Assembly (NCBI GenBank): GCA_030827315.1
Contig: JAURER010000019.1
Location: 1-58,602 of the forward strand
Reading direction: 5' to 3'
Origin: Gemmatimonadota bacterium
GTDB taxonomy: Bacteria; Gemmatimonadota; Gemmatimonadetes; Longimicrobiales; Gaopeijiaceae
DNA length: 58,602 nucleotides
Of the stretch, positions 8,722 through 17,607 are shown piece after piece. The notes beneath the pieces are model-generated. The model had not been told where the DNA came from and made no database searches. It was given only the letters and a program-made list of their open reading frames with translations. Made by a program: the position numbers and the translations under genes. Positions within the stretch are counted from its first letter, which is position 1. Every line of letters starts with the position of its first letter.

Positions 8722-10110
8722 TCAGAGAATCCAGGCCTCGTCGGGCTCGAGCATGTCCGGCCGCTCGGCGCCATCCCGGCCGAGGAGTCCGTAGGTGAGC
8801 TGCTTTCCGAGCTCCACCCCCGGCTGGTCGAGCGGGTCGACACCGTAGAGCGCCCCGGCGTAGACCGTGGCGAGCTGGAGCAGCATGAGGAGCTCGCCGA
8901 GCTCCCGGGCGCCGACGCGCGCCAGTGTGACGGTCGCATTGGGTCGCCCGGCACGGCGCAGTGCCTCGGCGGTCGCGAAACACTCGACGTCGAGCAGGTG
9001 CCCGAGCGTGTGCCCTCCGAGATACGCGAGGGCGCCGATGCCCGGGTGCCGCTCGGGAATGCGCACCTCCGCCTCCACGTCGTCGACCCGGACGAAGACG
9101 ACGACCTTGTCCTGCGGCCCCTCCATGAGCAGCTGCAGGAGCGAGTGCTGGTCCGTGGCACCCAGGGCGGCCACGGGCGTGGGTCCGGTGAGGCGGGACT
9201 CGCCCTCCAGGGTGACCGCCTTTCCCAGGCTCTCGGCCCACAGCTGTTGGAACCACAGAGCCACTGGGCGAAGTCGATCCGCATACGGCATCATCACGTG
9301 GATCGGGCGAGCCTGCTCGGTGTCGGCCTGGTGCAACAGGGTGGCGAAGATCCCCGCGGGGTTCCGGGTCAGTTCATCCGTCCGGCACCGGTCGTCCATG
9401 GCCGCGGCCCCGGCGAGGAGCTCGCGAGGATCGATTCCGCACACGGCGGCGGGGAGGAGGCCCACCGGAGACAGCACGGAGAATCGCCCGCCCACGTTCT
9501 CCGGCACCGGGAGCATCGGAATCTCCTCTGCCTCCCCGATCTGCCGGAGGGCGCCCCTCGAAGGGTCGGTCGTGAACAGGAAATGCCCGCGCGCCTTGTG
9601 CGCGTCGACGGCGGATTCGACCCACTCCCGAGCCACGAGGTACTGCGCCATCGTCTCCGCCGTGGCGCCCGACTTGCTGACGACGTTGAACAGGGTGCGG
9701 GCCGGGTCCAGGCGATCGAGGAGCGCCCGGAACGTGTGCGGATCCGGATTGTCGACCACGTGGAGGCGCGGGAAATGATCCCGTCGTTCGTCGCTCCAGG
9801 CGTTCCAGGCGGGACCGAGGAGCGCCTCCTTGAGCGCCGTGGCGCCGAGACCCGACCCGCCGATGCCGAGCACCACGACGTCCTCGAACCACTGCGCGAA
9901 GCCATCGGCGAGCGCCACGACCCGGTCGACGGTCTCCGCGGCGTAGGGCAGGTCGAGGAAGCCGAGCGACCCGGCCTGACGAGACGCCTCGACCGAGGCA
10001 TGCGCGGCGCGAAAGCGGTCGGCCAGATCCGCTCCGAGGCGGTGGGCGGACACGCCCCCCTCCACGCGTGGCTCCATCAAGTTGCAGAAGTCGAATTTCA
10101 GGCCGTCCAT
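8722..10110 (-). CDS. pgi: Glucose-6-phosphate isomerase
   Basis: Interconverts glucose 6-phosphate and fructose 6-phosphate. The 462-residue protein is of the shorter bacterial type. It shows VVLGIGGSGLG, the sugar-phosphate-binding SKSGAT, and PENVGGRFSVLSPVGLLPAA, which overlaps the Pgi signature. The ATG at 10110 overlaps the stop of the MBL-fold gene by one base (TGATG), which decides the start. With pyk 0.8 kb upstream on the same strand it places two glycolytic enzymes in one run. Confidence 0.96.
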   Translation of the reverse strand: MDGLKFDFCNLMEPRVEGGVSAHRLGADLADRFRAAHASVEASRQAGSLGFLDLPYAAETVDRVVALADGFAQWFEDVVVLGIGGSGLGATALKEALLGPAWNAWSDERRDHFPRLHVVDNPDPHTFRALLDRLDPARTLFNVVSKSGATAETMAQYLVAREWVESAVDAHKARGHFLFTTDPSRGALRQIGEAEEIPMLPVPENVGGRFSVLSPVGLLPAAVCGIDPRELLAGAAAMDDRCRTDELTRNPAGIFATLLHQADTEQARPIHVMMPYADRLRPVALWFQQLWAESLGKAVTLEGESRLTGPTPVAALGATDQHSLLQLLMEGPQDKVVVFVRVDDVEAEVRIPERHPGIGALAYLGGHTLGHLLDVECFATAEALRRAGRPNATVTLARVGARELGELLMLLQLATVYAGALYGVDPLDQPGVELGKQLTYGLLGRDGAERPDMLEPDEAWIL

Positions 10111-10886
10111 CAGTCGATCTCCACGATGAGCCCGTCGTACGCGGGCATCACGCCTTCCGGGAGCCGCTCGAGCAGCTCGGCGTGGGTGACGCGATGCGTA
10201 AGATGGGTCAGGAAGGTGCGGCGGGCCCCGACCTCGCGGGCGGCCTCGACGGCCTCCTCGATGTTGAAGTGAGATCCGTGCGGCTTCCCGAACCAGAGTG
10301 CGTTGAGCACCAGCACGTCGACTCCACGCAGCGTCTCGATGGCCTCGCGGGGAAGCGACTTCGCGTCCGTGACGTACCCCAGCCTCCCCGCGCGGAAGCC
10401 GTACACGCTCACGTCGCCGTGCGGGACGCGCACCGGGAGGAAGTCCTCGCCCAGGAGCGGGACAGGCCGCCCTTCCTCGAAGCTGTGGACCCGGATGCGG
10501 GGCTTCGAGCTGCCCATGGGCGGTCGCACCGAGTCGTCGAAGATGTACCGGAAGTGTCTCTGGACGTCGTCCACGTACTCGGCCGGCACGTAGGCCGGCA
10601 TGTCGCCCCGGCGCACGGTGAAGACGCGCAGGTCGTCGATGCCGTGGATGTGATCGGCATGGACATGCGTGAACCACACTGCGTCGATGCTCGTCACCCG
10701 TGCGTGCAGCAGCTGCAGACGTAGCTCGGGTGGGGTGTCGACGAGCAGGCGTCCCTGCTCCGTCTCGACAATGGCCCCGTGTCTCGTCCGCCGGTCGCGT
10801 GGGTCGTCCGAGACGCATGCCGCACAGTCGCACCCGATCACCGGGACGCCGAAGGACGTCCCCGTGCCGAGGAAGGTCAGCCTCAC
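10110..10886 (-). CDS. MBL-fold metallo-hydrolase (PhnP-like)
   Basis: A 258-residue metallo-beta-lactamase-fold enzyme opening LTFLGTGTSFGVPVIGC, with Cys residues in CDCAACVSDD resembling the structural zinc site of PhnP-like phosphodiesterases. The metal motif is HVHADHIHGIDD, with further ligands in VPHGD, VTDAK and THLTH. PhnP acts on phosphoribosyl cyclic phosphate; whether this one does is not known, as the subfamily is broad. GTG start, coupled to pgi. Confidence 0.85.
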   Translation of the reverse strand: MRLTFLGTGTSFGVPVIGCDCAACVSDDPRDRRTRHGAIVETEQGRLLVDTPPELRLQLLHARVTSIDAVWFTHVHADHIHGIDDLRVFTVRRGDMPAYVPAEYVDDVQRHFRYIFDDSVRPPMGSSKPRIRVHSFEEGRPVPLLGEDFLPVRVPHGDVSVYGFRAGRLGYVTDAKSLPREAIETLRGVDVLVLNALWFGKPHGSHFNIEEAVEAAREVGARRTFLTHLTHRVTHAELLERLPEGVMPAYDGLIVEID

Positions 10887-10926
10887 CGTACCGGGCGTAC
10901 CGCGACCGCTCGCCTCATGCCGGACG

Positions 10927-12345
10927 CTAGAGGCGCTCGAGGCGCATGTTGTTCGTCGACCCCGACTCGTGGAAGGGGAAGCCAGCCGTGATCGCCACCG
11001 AATCGCCCGGTTCGCCGACGCCGGCGTCGATCACCGAACGGCGGCCGACCGCCGCGAGCGACTCGTAGCTGACCTCCACGTCCTGAGCCAGCACGGGCTT
11101 CACGCCCCAGACCGCAGCCAGCTGCCGGTAGGTGGACAGCTCAGTCGTCACCGCGAAGACGGGAACCGCCGGCCGGTAGGACGAGACGAGGCGAGCCGAG
11201 AAGCCCGAACGCGTGATCACGATGATCGCGGGGGCACCGATCTGACGGGCCGAATCGACAGTGGCGTCCGCGACCGCGTGCTCACGCAGCGTGGCACCGG
11301 CACGCGTGCGCAGCCCGGGCCGAGTGAGGTACCGGGGGCCCCGCTCGAGGAAGCCGCTCCGCTCGATCTCGGTCCCGATGCGCCCGACCGCCTGAAGCGC
11401 CAGGAGCGGGTACGCACCCACGGCGGTCTCCCCGGAAAGCATCACGGCGTCGGAACCGTCGAGGATCGCGTTGGCGACGTCCGAAGCCTCCGCACGCGTC
11501 GGCCGGGCGTGCTCGATCATCGACTCGAGCATCTGCGTCGCAGTGATCACCGGACGGCCGTAGTAGTTGGCGAGCTGGATGATGCGCTTCTGAGCGAGCG
11601 GCACGCGCTCGAAGGGAAGCTCCACCCCCAGGTCGCCACGCGCGACCATGACCGCGTCGGTCTCGACGAGGATCTCCTCGATAGCACGGAGAGCCTGGAC
11701 CTTCTCGATCTTCGCCACCACCAGGGCCCTTCCGGCGATACGCTCCTTCAGGTCGGCCACGTCCGACGGGGTGCGCACGAACGAGAGACCGACGTATTCG
11801 ACATTCTGCTCGAGGGCGAAGTCGAGGTCCGAAAGATCCTTCTCGGTGAGCGACGGCGCCTTGACGTTCACCATCGGGAGATTGATGCCCTTGCGGCTCT
11901 TGAGCAGACCCCCGCGGACAACCTCCAGGAGCGTGCGGTCGCCGCGGGTTTCGTTGCAGCGAAGCTCGAGCAGGCCGTCGTCCAGAAGGACGAAGTCGTT
12001 GGGCTGGATCTCTTCGGCCAGCGGCGCGTACGTCGTCGGGATCTCGCCGGCCTGCGCACTCGCCTCCGGCGCGAGGGTGACCGTGGAGCCGCGCACGAGT
12101 TCGATCGGTTCTGGAAGGTCGCCGACACGGATCTTGGGGCCCGCGAGGTCCACGAGGATGGCGATCGGGCGCCCAACCTCCTCCGCAGCCGCCCGCACGT
12201 TCTCGATCGAACGTCGGTGATCGTCCCGCGAGCCGTGGGACATGTTGATCCGCGCGAGGTTCATGCCCCCGCGAACCATTCCCAAGACGACATCGGGGTT
12301 CGCGGTGGCCGGGCCGAGGGTACAGACGACCTTGGTTCGAAGCAT
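10927..12345 (-). CDS. pyk: Pyruvate kinase
   Basis: Converts phosphoenolpyruvate and ADP to pyruvate and ATP. The ATG at 12345 gives 472 residues with the usual start MLRTKVVCTLGPAT. Signatures are DLAGPKIR, VVAKIE, the MVARGDLGVE metal site and ATQMLESMI. The C-terminal regulatory domain is complete, ending near the family's normal length. It heads the long minus-strand run and is divergent from rnd across a 179-bp gap that must contain its promoter. Confidence 0.97.
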   Translation of the reverse strand: MLRTKVVCTLGPATANPDVVLGMVRGGMNLARINMSHGSRDDHRRSIENVRAAAEEVGRPIAILVDLAGPKIRVGDLPEPIELVRGSTVTLAPEASAQAGEIPTTYAPLAEEIQPNDFVLLDDGLLELRCNETRGDRTLLEVVRGGLLKSRKGINLPMVNVKAPSLTEKDLSDLDFALEQNVEYVGLSFVRTPSDVADLKERIAGRALVVAKIEKVQALRAIEEILVETDAVMVARGDLGVELPFERVPLAQKRIIQLANYYGRPVITATQMLESMIEHARPTRAEASDVANAILDGSDAVMLSGETAVGAYPLLALQAVGRIGTEIERSGFLERGPRYLTRPGLRTRAGATLREHAVADATVDSARQIGAPAIIVITRSGFSARLVSSYRPAVPVFAVTTELSTYRQLAAVWGVKPVLAQDVEVSYESLAAVGRRSVIDAGVGEPGDSVAITAGFPFHESGSTNNMRLERL

Positions 12346-12398
12346 GGGGGTCGGTCGGAGAAGGCGTCGTCGAACGCAGACCTTCGAATTGTCGCGGG

Positions 12399-12414
12399 GC
12401 CCGCTGGAGCGGGC
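12399..12414 (-). other. Inverted repeat in the pyk leader
   Basis: GCCCGCT and AGCGGGC form a perfect 7-bp stem with a 2-nt loop, about 55 nt upstream of the pyk ATG and in the pyk/rnd divergent region. No T-run follows. It could be an mRNA leader hairpin or a dyad operator; nothing else in the gap distinguishes these. Confidence 0.3.
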
Positions 12415-12524
12415 AACTCCTCGGGGGTGGCGTCGGGAAGCGGTCGGATGTTCCTTGTTCCGGTCGCTTCCCCGCCTCAGGGCCGCGCGCCGCCCCCACG
12501 ACGTACGGCAGCCCGGTGAACCCC

Positions 12525-13673
12525 ATGAGCCACATCCATGTCCAGTCGGCCGACGACGCGGACAGCCTCGTCGAAGCCCTCGCCCACGCCCCACGCCTCG
12601 CGCTCGACTGCGAGGCCGCCGGCTTCCATCGCTATTCCGACCGGCTCTGTCTGGTTCAGATTACGGTCGGGGATCGTACCTGGGTGGTGGACCCGCTGGC
12701 GTTCGATGTGACGCCGATTCTTCGCGCTCCCCTCGAGCGCCCCGACGTCGGCGTCGTGATGCACGGCGCCGACTTCGACCTGCGGCTCCTCAGCCGCGAC
12801 CTCGGCATCCGCATCCATGGGCTGGTGGACACGCAGATCCAGGCGTCGCTGATCGGCGTCGAAGGCCTCGGACTTGCCTCACTGCTCGAGACCCACTTCG
12901 GCGTGACGCTCTCGAAGAAGTATCAGAGGGCGGACTGGGCGGAGCGCCCGCTGACCGACGGCATGCTCGAATACGCGGCCGACGACACCCGTTATCTCGA
13001 GCGGCTCACGGACATTCTCGACGGGGAGTTGGCGCGGCTGGGACGCCAGGCCTGGGCCGAGGAGGAGTACCTCGCCCTCGAGACCATCTCGGACGATCCC
13101 CGCGAGAATGGCGACACTCGCGAGGATCCCGTCGTTCGCGTGAAGGGCGCGCGCGACCTCCCGCCCCGGCAGGTCGCGGCGCTGCGCGAGGCCCTCGCCT
13201 GGCGGGACGAGATCGCCCGGCGCGACGACCGCGCGCCGTTCCGGGTGATCGGCGACCCACCGCTCATCGAGGCGGTGCTCGGAGGAGCGAGTGGTTTCGA
13301 GGCGATGACCGCGATCCGGGGCTTCCCCCGCGGGCTCGCCCGCGAGCACGGAGCGGAGCTGGTCCGTCGGCTCGAGGCGGTTACCCGCATCCCGGAACCG
13401 GAACTGGTCGGTTACCCCAGGCACGTACGACGCGGCCCGGGGCGCCCGCCACCGGAGCTGGAAGTGGCGGTCGAACGGCTCAAGGCGGTGCGCAACCGGC
13501 GCGCGGAAGAGATTCGGCTCCCCAAGGGAACCCTGATGTCCAACGCGCTCCTGCTGGCGATCGCACGCGCGGCACCCGCCACGATGGACGAACTGCTGGC
13601 GGTGGAAGGCATGCGCGCATGGAAGGCCCAGGTGGTCGGGGACGGCCTTCTCGAGGTCACCCGCGCCCTCTGA
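12525..13673 (+). CDS. rnd: Ribonuclease D
   Basis: DEDDy 3'-5' exoribonuclease that trims tRNA and other RNA 3' ends. From the ATG at 12525 it is 382 residues. Motif I is LALDCEAAG (Asp28, Glu30), motif II HGADFDL (Asp85) and motif III YAADDTRYL (Tyr150, Asp154), a complete catalytic set. A C-terminal HRDC domain follows, with LKAVRNRRAEEIRLPKGTLM and LLAVEGMRAW. A GTG nine bases upstream is an alternative start. Convergent with the DksA-like gene. Confidence 0.94.
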   Translation: MSHIHVQSADDADSLVEALAHAPRLALDCEAAGFHRYSDRLCLVQITVGDRTWVVDPLAFDVTPILRAPLERPDVGVVMHGADFDLRLLSRDLGIRIHGLVDTQIQASLIGVEGLGLASLLETHFGVTLSKKYQRADWAERPLTDGMLEYAADDTRYLERLTDILDGELARLGRQAWAEEEYLALETISDDPRENGDTREDPVVRVKGARDLPPRQVAALREALAWRDEIARRDDRAPFRVIGDPPLIEAVLGGASGFEAMTAIRGFPRGLAREHGAELVRRLEAVTRIPEPELVGYPRHVRRGPGRPPPELEVAVERLKAVRNRRAEEIRLPKGTLMSNALLLAIARAAPATMDELLAVEGMRAWKAQVVGDGLLEVTRAL

Positions 13674-13718
13674 CGGGGCGCACCTCAGGCGGGCACGGGC
13701 AGGGTCGGCCGCGCCCCG
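13674..13718. terminator. Possible shared terminator between rnd and dksA-like gene
   Basis: CGGGGCGC (13674-13681) and GCGCCCCG (13711-13718) are perfectly complementary across a 29-nt loop, in the gap between two convergent genes. There is no T-run on either side, so this would be a weak or Rho-assisted stop if it acts at all. Confidence 0.25.
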
Positions 13719-13724
13719 GCGAAT

Positions 13725-14108
13725 TCAGGCCGCGGACTCTTCCTTGAGCTTGCAGTCGATGCAGTATCGCGCGTGCGGGAGCGCGTCCAGACGCTCGAAG
13801 CCGACGTCGGCGCCGCACGTGTGACACTTCCCGAAGTTCTTTGGATCCGCGTAGAGGCGGCGCAAGGCCTCCTCGAGGCGGTAGAGGTAGCGACCTTCCT
13901 TCGTCGCGAACGCCGCGGCCTTTTCCCGCTCCTGGGCTTCCGTGCCCTGGTCCGCCATGTGATCGGTATAGGCCGAAAGGTCGGAGTCGCTCGAATCGCG
14001 GTCCGCCTGCGTAAGTCTGTCGAAGAGACCCAGGGCCTTCAGAGCACGCTCCCGCTCGTCCAGCAGTCGCTTCTCCAGGTGGTCCAGTTGCTTTTTGGTC
14101 AGCGCCAT
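13725..14108 (-). CDS. DksA/TraR-family zinc-finger regulator
   Basis: A 127-residue protein with an N-terminal coiled coil (KKQLDHLEKRLLDERERALK) and a C-terminal C4 zinc finger, CHTCGADVG...CIDCK. This is the DksA/TraR architecture; such proteins bind RNA polymerase through the secondary channel and modulate stringent-response promoters. Acidic residues at the coiled-coil tip (DRDSSDSDLS) are present. Start chosen at ATG 14108; ATG 14120 adds four residues (MGRP). Confidence 0.86.
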   Translation of the reverse strand: MALTKKQLDHLEKRLLDERERALKALGLFDRLTQADRDSSDSDLSAYTDHMADQGTEAQEREKAAAFATKEGRYLYRLEEALRRLYADPKNFGKCHTCGADVGFERLDALPHARYCIDCKLKEESAA

Positions 14109-14257
14109 CGGTCGCCCCATGCACTCGATTGAGGTTACAGCCTGGGAAAATAGCCCGGCCCTGTCGTGCCGTCCACGCATGGACCCGTCGATCGAGCGAC
14201 GGGTAGCCGAGGAGTCCAGGCACACCGCCGTCGCCCACGCTACCTACCCCGCGCCCG

Positions 14258-14542
14258 ATGAGCCCCGAAACCCTCGCATGCCGCCGCTGTGGCGCCGGTG
14301 CCCCTCCGCTCGACAGGCCCCCCTTCCGCAACGAGCTCGGCGCGCGCATTCAGGCGGAGATCTGCGCCGACTGCTGGAAGGAGTGGCTGCAGCACCAGAC
14401 GCTGCTCATCAACCACTACGGGCTCGATCCCCGGGAACCCAAGTCGCGTGACTTCCTCTACGGTCAGATCGAACAGGTCCTGCTTGGCGATGGAGAGGGC
14501 AAGGAGATCGACACGTCTCAGCAGGGCTCGATCGAGTGGTGA
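14258..14542 (+). CDS. YggX-like Fe(II)-trafficking / oxidative damage protection protein
   Basis: A 94-residue protein whose middle and end match the YggX family: GARIQAEICADCWKEWLQHQ and TLLINHYGLDP, then a C-terminal helix ending in VLLG. YggX is tied to iron-sulfur protection under oxidative stress. Unlike the classical protein it carries two CxxC pairs, CRRC at 8-11 and CADC at about 36-39, which could bind a metal. Divergent from the DksA-like gene across about 150 bp. Confidence 0.82.
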   Translation: MSPETLACRRCGAGAPPLDRPPFRNELGARIQAEICADCWKEWLQHQTLLINHYGLDPREPKSRDFLYGQIEQVLLGDGEGKEIDTSQQGSIEW

Positions 14543-14606
14543 CCCGGCGGTGATCTCCGCCCGGCACGCGCGCTGAGTCGGCACACCGCGCGCGGCTCGG
14601 GCCGGG

Positions 14607-15551
14607 CTACTCGAGGGGAGGGTGCGGACTCTCGTCCACGACGAGCCTGAACACGTCGGGCCGCGCGTAGTGGCCGGTAACGTCAAAATCGAACCTGCTG
14701 CGGGCGATGGCGCCGAGGTCGAGATCCGCGTATACGACCCCCTCCTCGTTCCAGAGCGGGCCGGCGAGGCGCTCGCCGAGCGGTCCGTAGATGGCCGAGC
14801 CGCCCGCGCAGAGAGTTTCGGGCCAGGCGTCGAGTTCGTGGGCGATCTCCAGATCGTCCGGGTACATGTCCCGATGCACGTACTGGTTGCAGCCGAGCAC
14901 GAAGCAGCGCCCCTCAAGGGCGATATGCTGGAGCGTGGACTGCCACCGTTCCCGGGCATCCGCGGTGGGCGCCAGGTAGATGCTGAGCCCCTTCCCGTAC
15001 ATCGCCATGCGGGCGAGCGGCATGTAGTTCTCCCAGCAGATGAGCCCGCCGACGGCGCCCCACGGCGTCTCCACCGCCGTGAGCGTGCTGCCGTCGCCCT
15101 CACCCCAGATGAGCCGCTCGGCCGCCGTGGGCTTGAGCTTCCTGTGCTTGCCCAGCAGCGAGCCGTCCGGGCCGAAGTAGAGGAGCGTGCAGAAAAGCGT
15201 GCCACCACCGTACGTGCTGTCTCGCTCGATCACCCCGACGCACAGGTAGACCCCGGCGGAGCGAGCCGCATCCGCCATGCGCCCGACTTCGGGCCCCGGG
15301 ACGTCAATGGCGGATGCCCAGTAGCGCTCCCAGCTTCGACGTCCGGGATCCGAACGACCCCCGACCGCTGTGCCGAAGGACAGCCCCCACGGATATCCGC
15401 CGACATACGCTTCAGGAAAGAGAAGCAGCCTCGCCCCCTGCGCCGCCGCCTCGGCGGTCATGGCACACACCTCGTCGACGGCTCCCGGGGTGTCGAAGGG
15501 GCGGCCGGCGGCCTGCACGACGGCGACGCGGACGTTCTGCTCTGCTGACAA
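14607..15551 (-). CDS. Nitrilase (carbon-nitrogen hydrolase)
   Basis: Thiol hydrolase of the nitrilase superfamily, branch 1, expected to convert nitriles to acids. The Glu-Lys-Cys triad is visible as FPEAYVGGYP (Glu47), KHRKLKPT (Lys138) and ICWENYMPLAR (Cys172), with the C-terminal GGSAIYGPLGE strand. The Gly-Tyr-Pro after the Glu favours a true nitrilase over an amidase. I chose the TTG at 15551, preceded by AGGAG, giving 314 residues; an in-frame GTG at 15593 would add 14. Convergent with the YggX-like gene. Confidence 0.9.
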   Translation of the reverse strand: MSAEQNVRVAVVQAAGRPFDTPGAVDEVCAMTAEAAAQGARLLLFPEAYVGGYPWGLSFGTAVGGRSDPGRRSWERYWASAIDVPGPEVGRMADAARSAGVYLCVGVIERDSTYGGGTLFCTLLYFGPDGSLLGKHRKLKPTAAERLIWGEGDGSTLTAVETPWGAVGGLICWENYMPLARMAMYGKGLSIYLAPTADARERWQSTLQHIALEGRCFVLGCNQYVHRDMYPDDLEIAHELDAWPETLCAGGSAIYGPLGERLAGPLWNEEGVVYADLDLGAIARSRFDFDVTGHYARPDVFRLVVDESPHPPLE

Positions 15552-15707
15552 GAGGGGACGCTCCTGCTGGAATCTGGGTCGCGGGCTCTCCACGAACGCC
15601 TCGGGCTCGGAACGAGCCGCCGCGGGACCGCGAATGTGCGCCGTGCATGGGCGCGTGCCAAGGGTGCCCCGAGGCGGAGGGGAGCGTCTATGCGCCGCCC
15701 GAACCCG

Positions 15708-16661
15708 TCAGCCGCCGGAGTAGATGAGCTCGGTGACGACCTCGCCCACCATGCCCAGCGTCTCGGCACTGACGTTGGACGGTACGTCGTCGGGCGTGTG
15801 CCAGAACGCGTTGGCCGGCCCGTACGAGAAGTCGATCACGTTGGCGGTCGGGATCCCGGCCTGGATGAGCGGGACGTGGTCGTCCGTCAGGTCCTGTCCG
15901 ACGCTCGACGGGAAGTACCGCGCATGGCCCAGCCGCTCGGCCGCGCGCCAAACCTTGCGGACCACGGGACTCGCGAACTGCGAAGAGATTCCCTCGACGG
16001 GGAAGAGGGGGTCGGCGTCCCCGACCATGTCGAGCAGGACGCCATAGATCGGGCGGTCATCCTCCTCGAGGGTATCCGCGTACCTCCGGGCACCCAGGAG
16101 CATGTCCTCGACGCCGGGGCCGTAGTCCTCACCGTCCACGAAGAGGAGATCGACGCCCAGAGGCGGCGGCGCGCTGGCCAGCAGCTCGGCGAGGGCGAGC
16201 AGGACCGCGGTTCCCGAGCCACCGTCGTTCGCTCCCGGAACGGGCAGCGCAGCCCGCTCGGGATCGGTCGACTGATCCGACGTGGGCCTCGTGTCCCAGT
16301 GTGCCAGCAGGAGAATCCGACGCGTGGCCTCCGGCTGGAAGCGCGCGCGAACGTTGACCAGCGTGAGCGTGTCGGCCGAAGCGGTGGTGACGTGGGTGAA
16401 CGTGTCGGCGGTGACGACGGGCGCGAGCGAGTCGAGCCGCGCGAGCATCCACGCCAGCTGCGCAGCATGCCCGTCGGTTCCCGGGACGCGCGGACCGAAT
16501 GCGACCTGCGTGCGGACCAGGTCCAGCGCGAGACTCCCGTCGAACGCAGGACGGCCGGGCGTGGGTCCCTGCACGCCGTCGTCACAGCCGGAGACGATCG
16601 CGGCCGCGAGAAGGAAGAGAAGGCCCCGGACGGACACGGGTCGTCGCGGCACGGCGGTCAC
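15708..16661 (-). CDS. M28-family zinc peptidase, glutaminyl cyclase-like lipoprotein
   Basis: A 317-residue protein with a signal peptide and lipobox VSGC (Cys26), so probably lipid-anchored. The M28 zinc ligands are seen in LLAHWDTRP (His121), PGANDGGSG (Asp146), DGEDYG (Glu178), DMVGD and HTPDD. The HWDTRP and GANDGGSG pattern is typical of the branch that includes glutaminyl-peptide cyclotransferases, so it may be a cyclase rather than an aminopeptidase. The GTG start overlaps the TPR gene stop (GTGA). Confidence 0.86.
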   Translation of the reverse strand: MTAVPRRPVSVRGLLFLLAAAIVSGCDDGVQGPTPGRPAFDGSLALDLVRTQVAFGPRVPGTDGHAAQLAWMLARLDSLAPVVTADTFTHVTTASADTLTLVNVRARFQPEATRRILLLAHWDTRPTSDQSTDPERAALPVPGANDGGSGTAVLLALAELLASAPPPLGVDLLFVDGEDYGPGVEDMLLGARRYADTLEEDDRPIYGVLLDMVGDADPLFPVEGISSQFASPVVRKVWRAAERLGHARYFPSSVGQDLTDDHVPLIQAGIPTANVIDFSYGPANAFWHTPDDVPSNVSAETLGMVGEVVTELIYSGG

Positions 16662-17458
16662 CGCGACGGGGAGAGCGAGTCCGGCACTACGTTCCACTCG
16701 ACGAGCGCCTCGCGCGCCTGGGCCTGGAGGCGGTGGTCCGTGGGATGCACGGCCGGGAGAGCGAGGGCACGCTCGTACGCAGAGACGGCCTCCTCGCGGC
16801 GACCTCTCTTCCTGTAGAGCTGCGCGAGGTCGAAGTGGAAGAGCACGAAGTCCGGCCACGTCTCCGCCGCCCGCCGGAGGTGATGCTCCGCCTGCTCCCA
16901 GCTCGAGTCGTCCAGCGCCGGATTGCCCATGAAGGTCCGGGCGATCAGGCGCTTCACCCGTGACAGGCTCATGATCTCGTAGTTGAGCTTCCCGAGCATG
17001 TTGTGCGCACCCCCGTGCAGGGAGTCCAGCGCCAGAATCGCGTTCGCGTCGGCGTAGACCACCTGGGCCAGCTCGACCGCGTACCCGGGGCCCGCGTTCA
17101 TGGCGCGACGTCCGGCCGACACACCCCGCCAGTACAAGCCGTCGATGTCCCCCGGCCGCTCGTCGGCGGCGCGGCTGGCGTAGTCGAGGGCCGGGTCGAG
17201 CCAACCGTTCTGGACGCGGTTGTCCTCCTCTTCGATTCCGATGACCACGGCGGCGCGAGCGGCCCGCCAGAGGGCGTCGTAGTCCGTCGAGTCCGTCTCG
17301 AGGTGGGCCTGAAGGCGTTCGAGCGACAGCCGCGGATCACCCGCTCGATAGAGCATGTCGGCTTCGGCCACCGGCCCGCCGAAGGTCGACGACTGGCTCG
17401 CGACGGGGGCACCCGTCGAGACGGCCAGGAGCGTAAGCTGAACGAGGATGCGGCGCAT
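16658..17458 (-). CDS. TPR protein resembling bacterial RMDN-like proteins
   Basis: A 266-residue protein with a signal peptide cut near VASQ (about 22) and helical repeats. Blocks such as ALWRAARAAVV, ALDYASRAADE, YWRGVSAGRR, SRVKRLIARTF and AEHHLRRAAETWP resemble by eye the regulator-of-microtubule-dynamics (RMDN) TPR family and its bacterial relatives; this is a pattern judgement, not a search result. The stop overlaps the M28 peptidase GTG, so the two are probably made together in the periplasm. Confidence 0.75.
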   Translation of the reverse strand: MRRILVQLTLLAVSTGAPVASQSSTFGGPVAEADMLYRAGDPRLSLERLQAHLETDSTDYDALWRAARAAVVIGIEEEDNRVQNGWLDPALDYASRAADERPGDIDGLYWRGVSAGRRAMNAGPGYAVELAQVVYADANAILALDSLHGGAHNMLGKLNYEIMSLSRVKRLIARTFMGNPALDDSSWEQAEHHLRRAAETWPDFVLFHFDLAQLYRKRGRREEAVSAYERALALPAVHPTDHRLQAQAREALVEWNVVPDSLSPSR

Positions 17459-17507
17459 GCAGGATCGATCGTGATGGCTGCGGTGAGGACGAGCGGGGCG
17501 GGCCGAC

Positions 17508-17547
17508 CCAAAGAACGAAGGGGGGCGGCGGATCCGCCACCCCCCCT
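17508..17547 (-). terminator. Intrinsic terminator after nrdJ
   Basis: Downstream of the nrdJ stop the minus strand shows a run of G, T, GGCG, loop GATC, CGCC, G and a run of C, forming a stem of about 11 bp with one G-T pair, followed by TTCGTTCTTT. This is a strong Rho-independent terminator and separates nrdJ from the TPR/M28 pair. A smaller inverted repeat (GGCCGG/CCGGCC) lies just before it, at about 17560-17580. Confidence 0.8.
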
Positions 17548-17607
17548 CTACACCCAGCGGCCGGTTTGTTCTCCGGCCCGGTCAGTCCCGGCACTCGCTC
17601 GAGCGCG

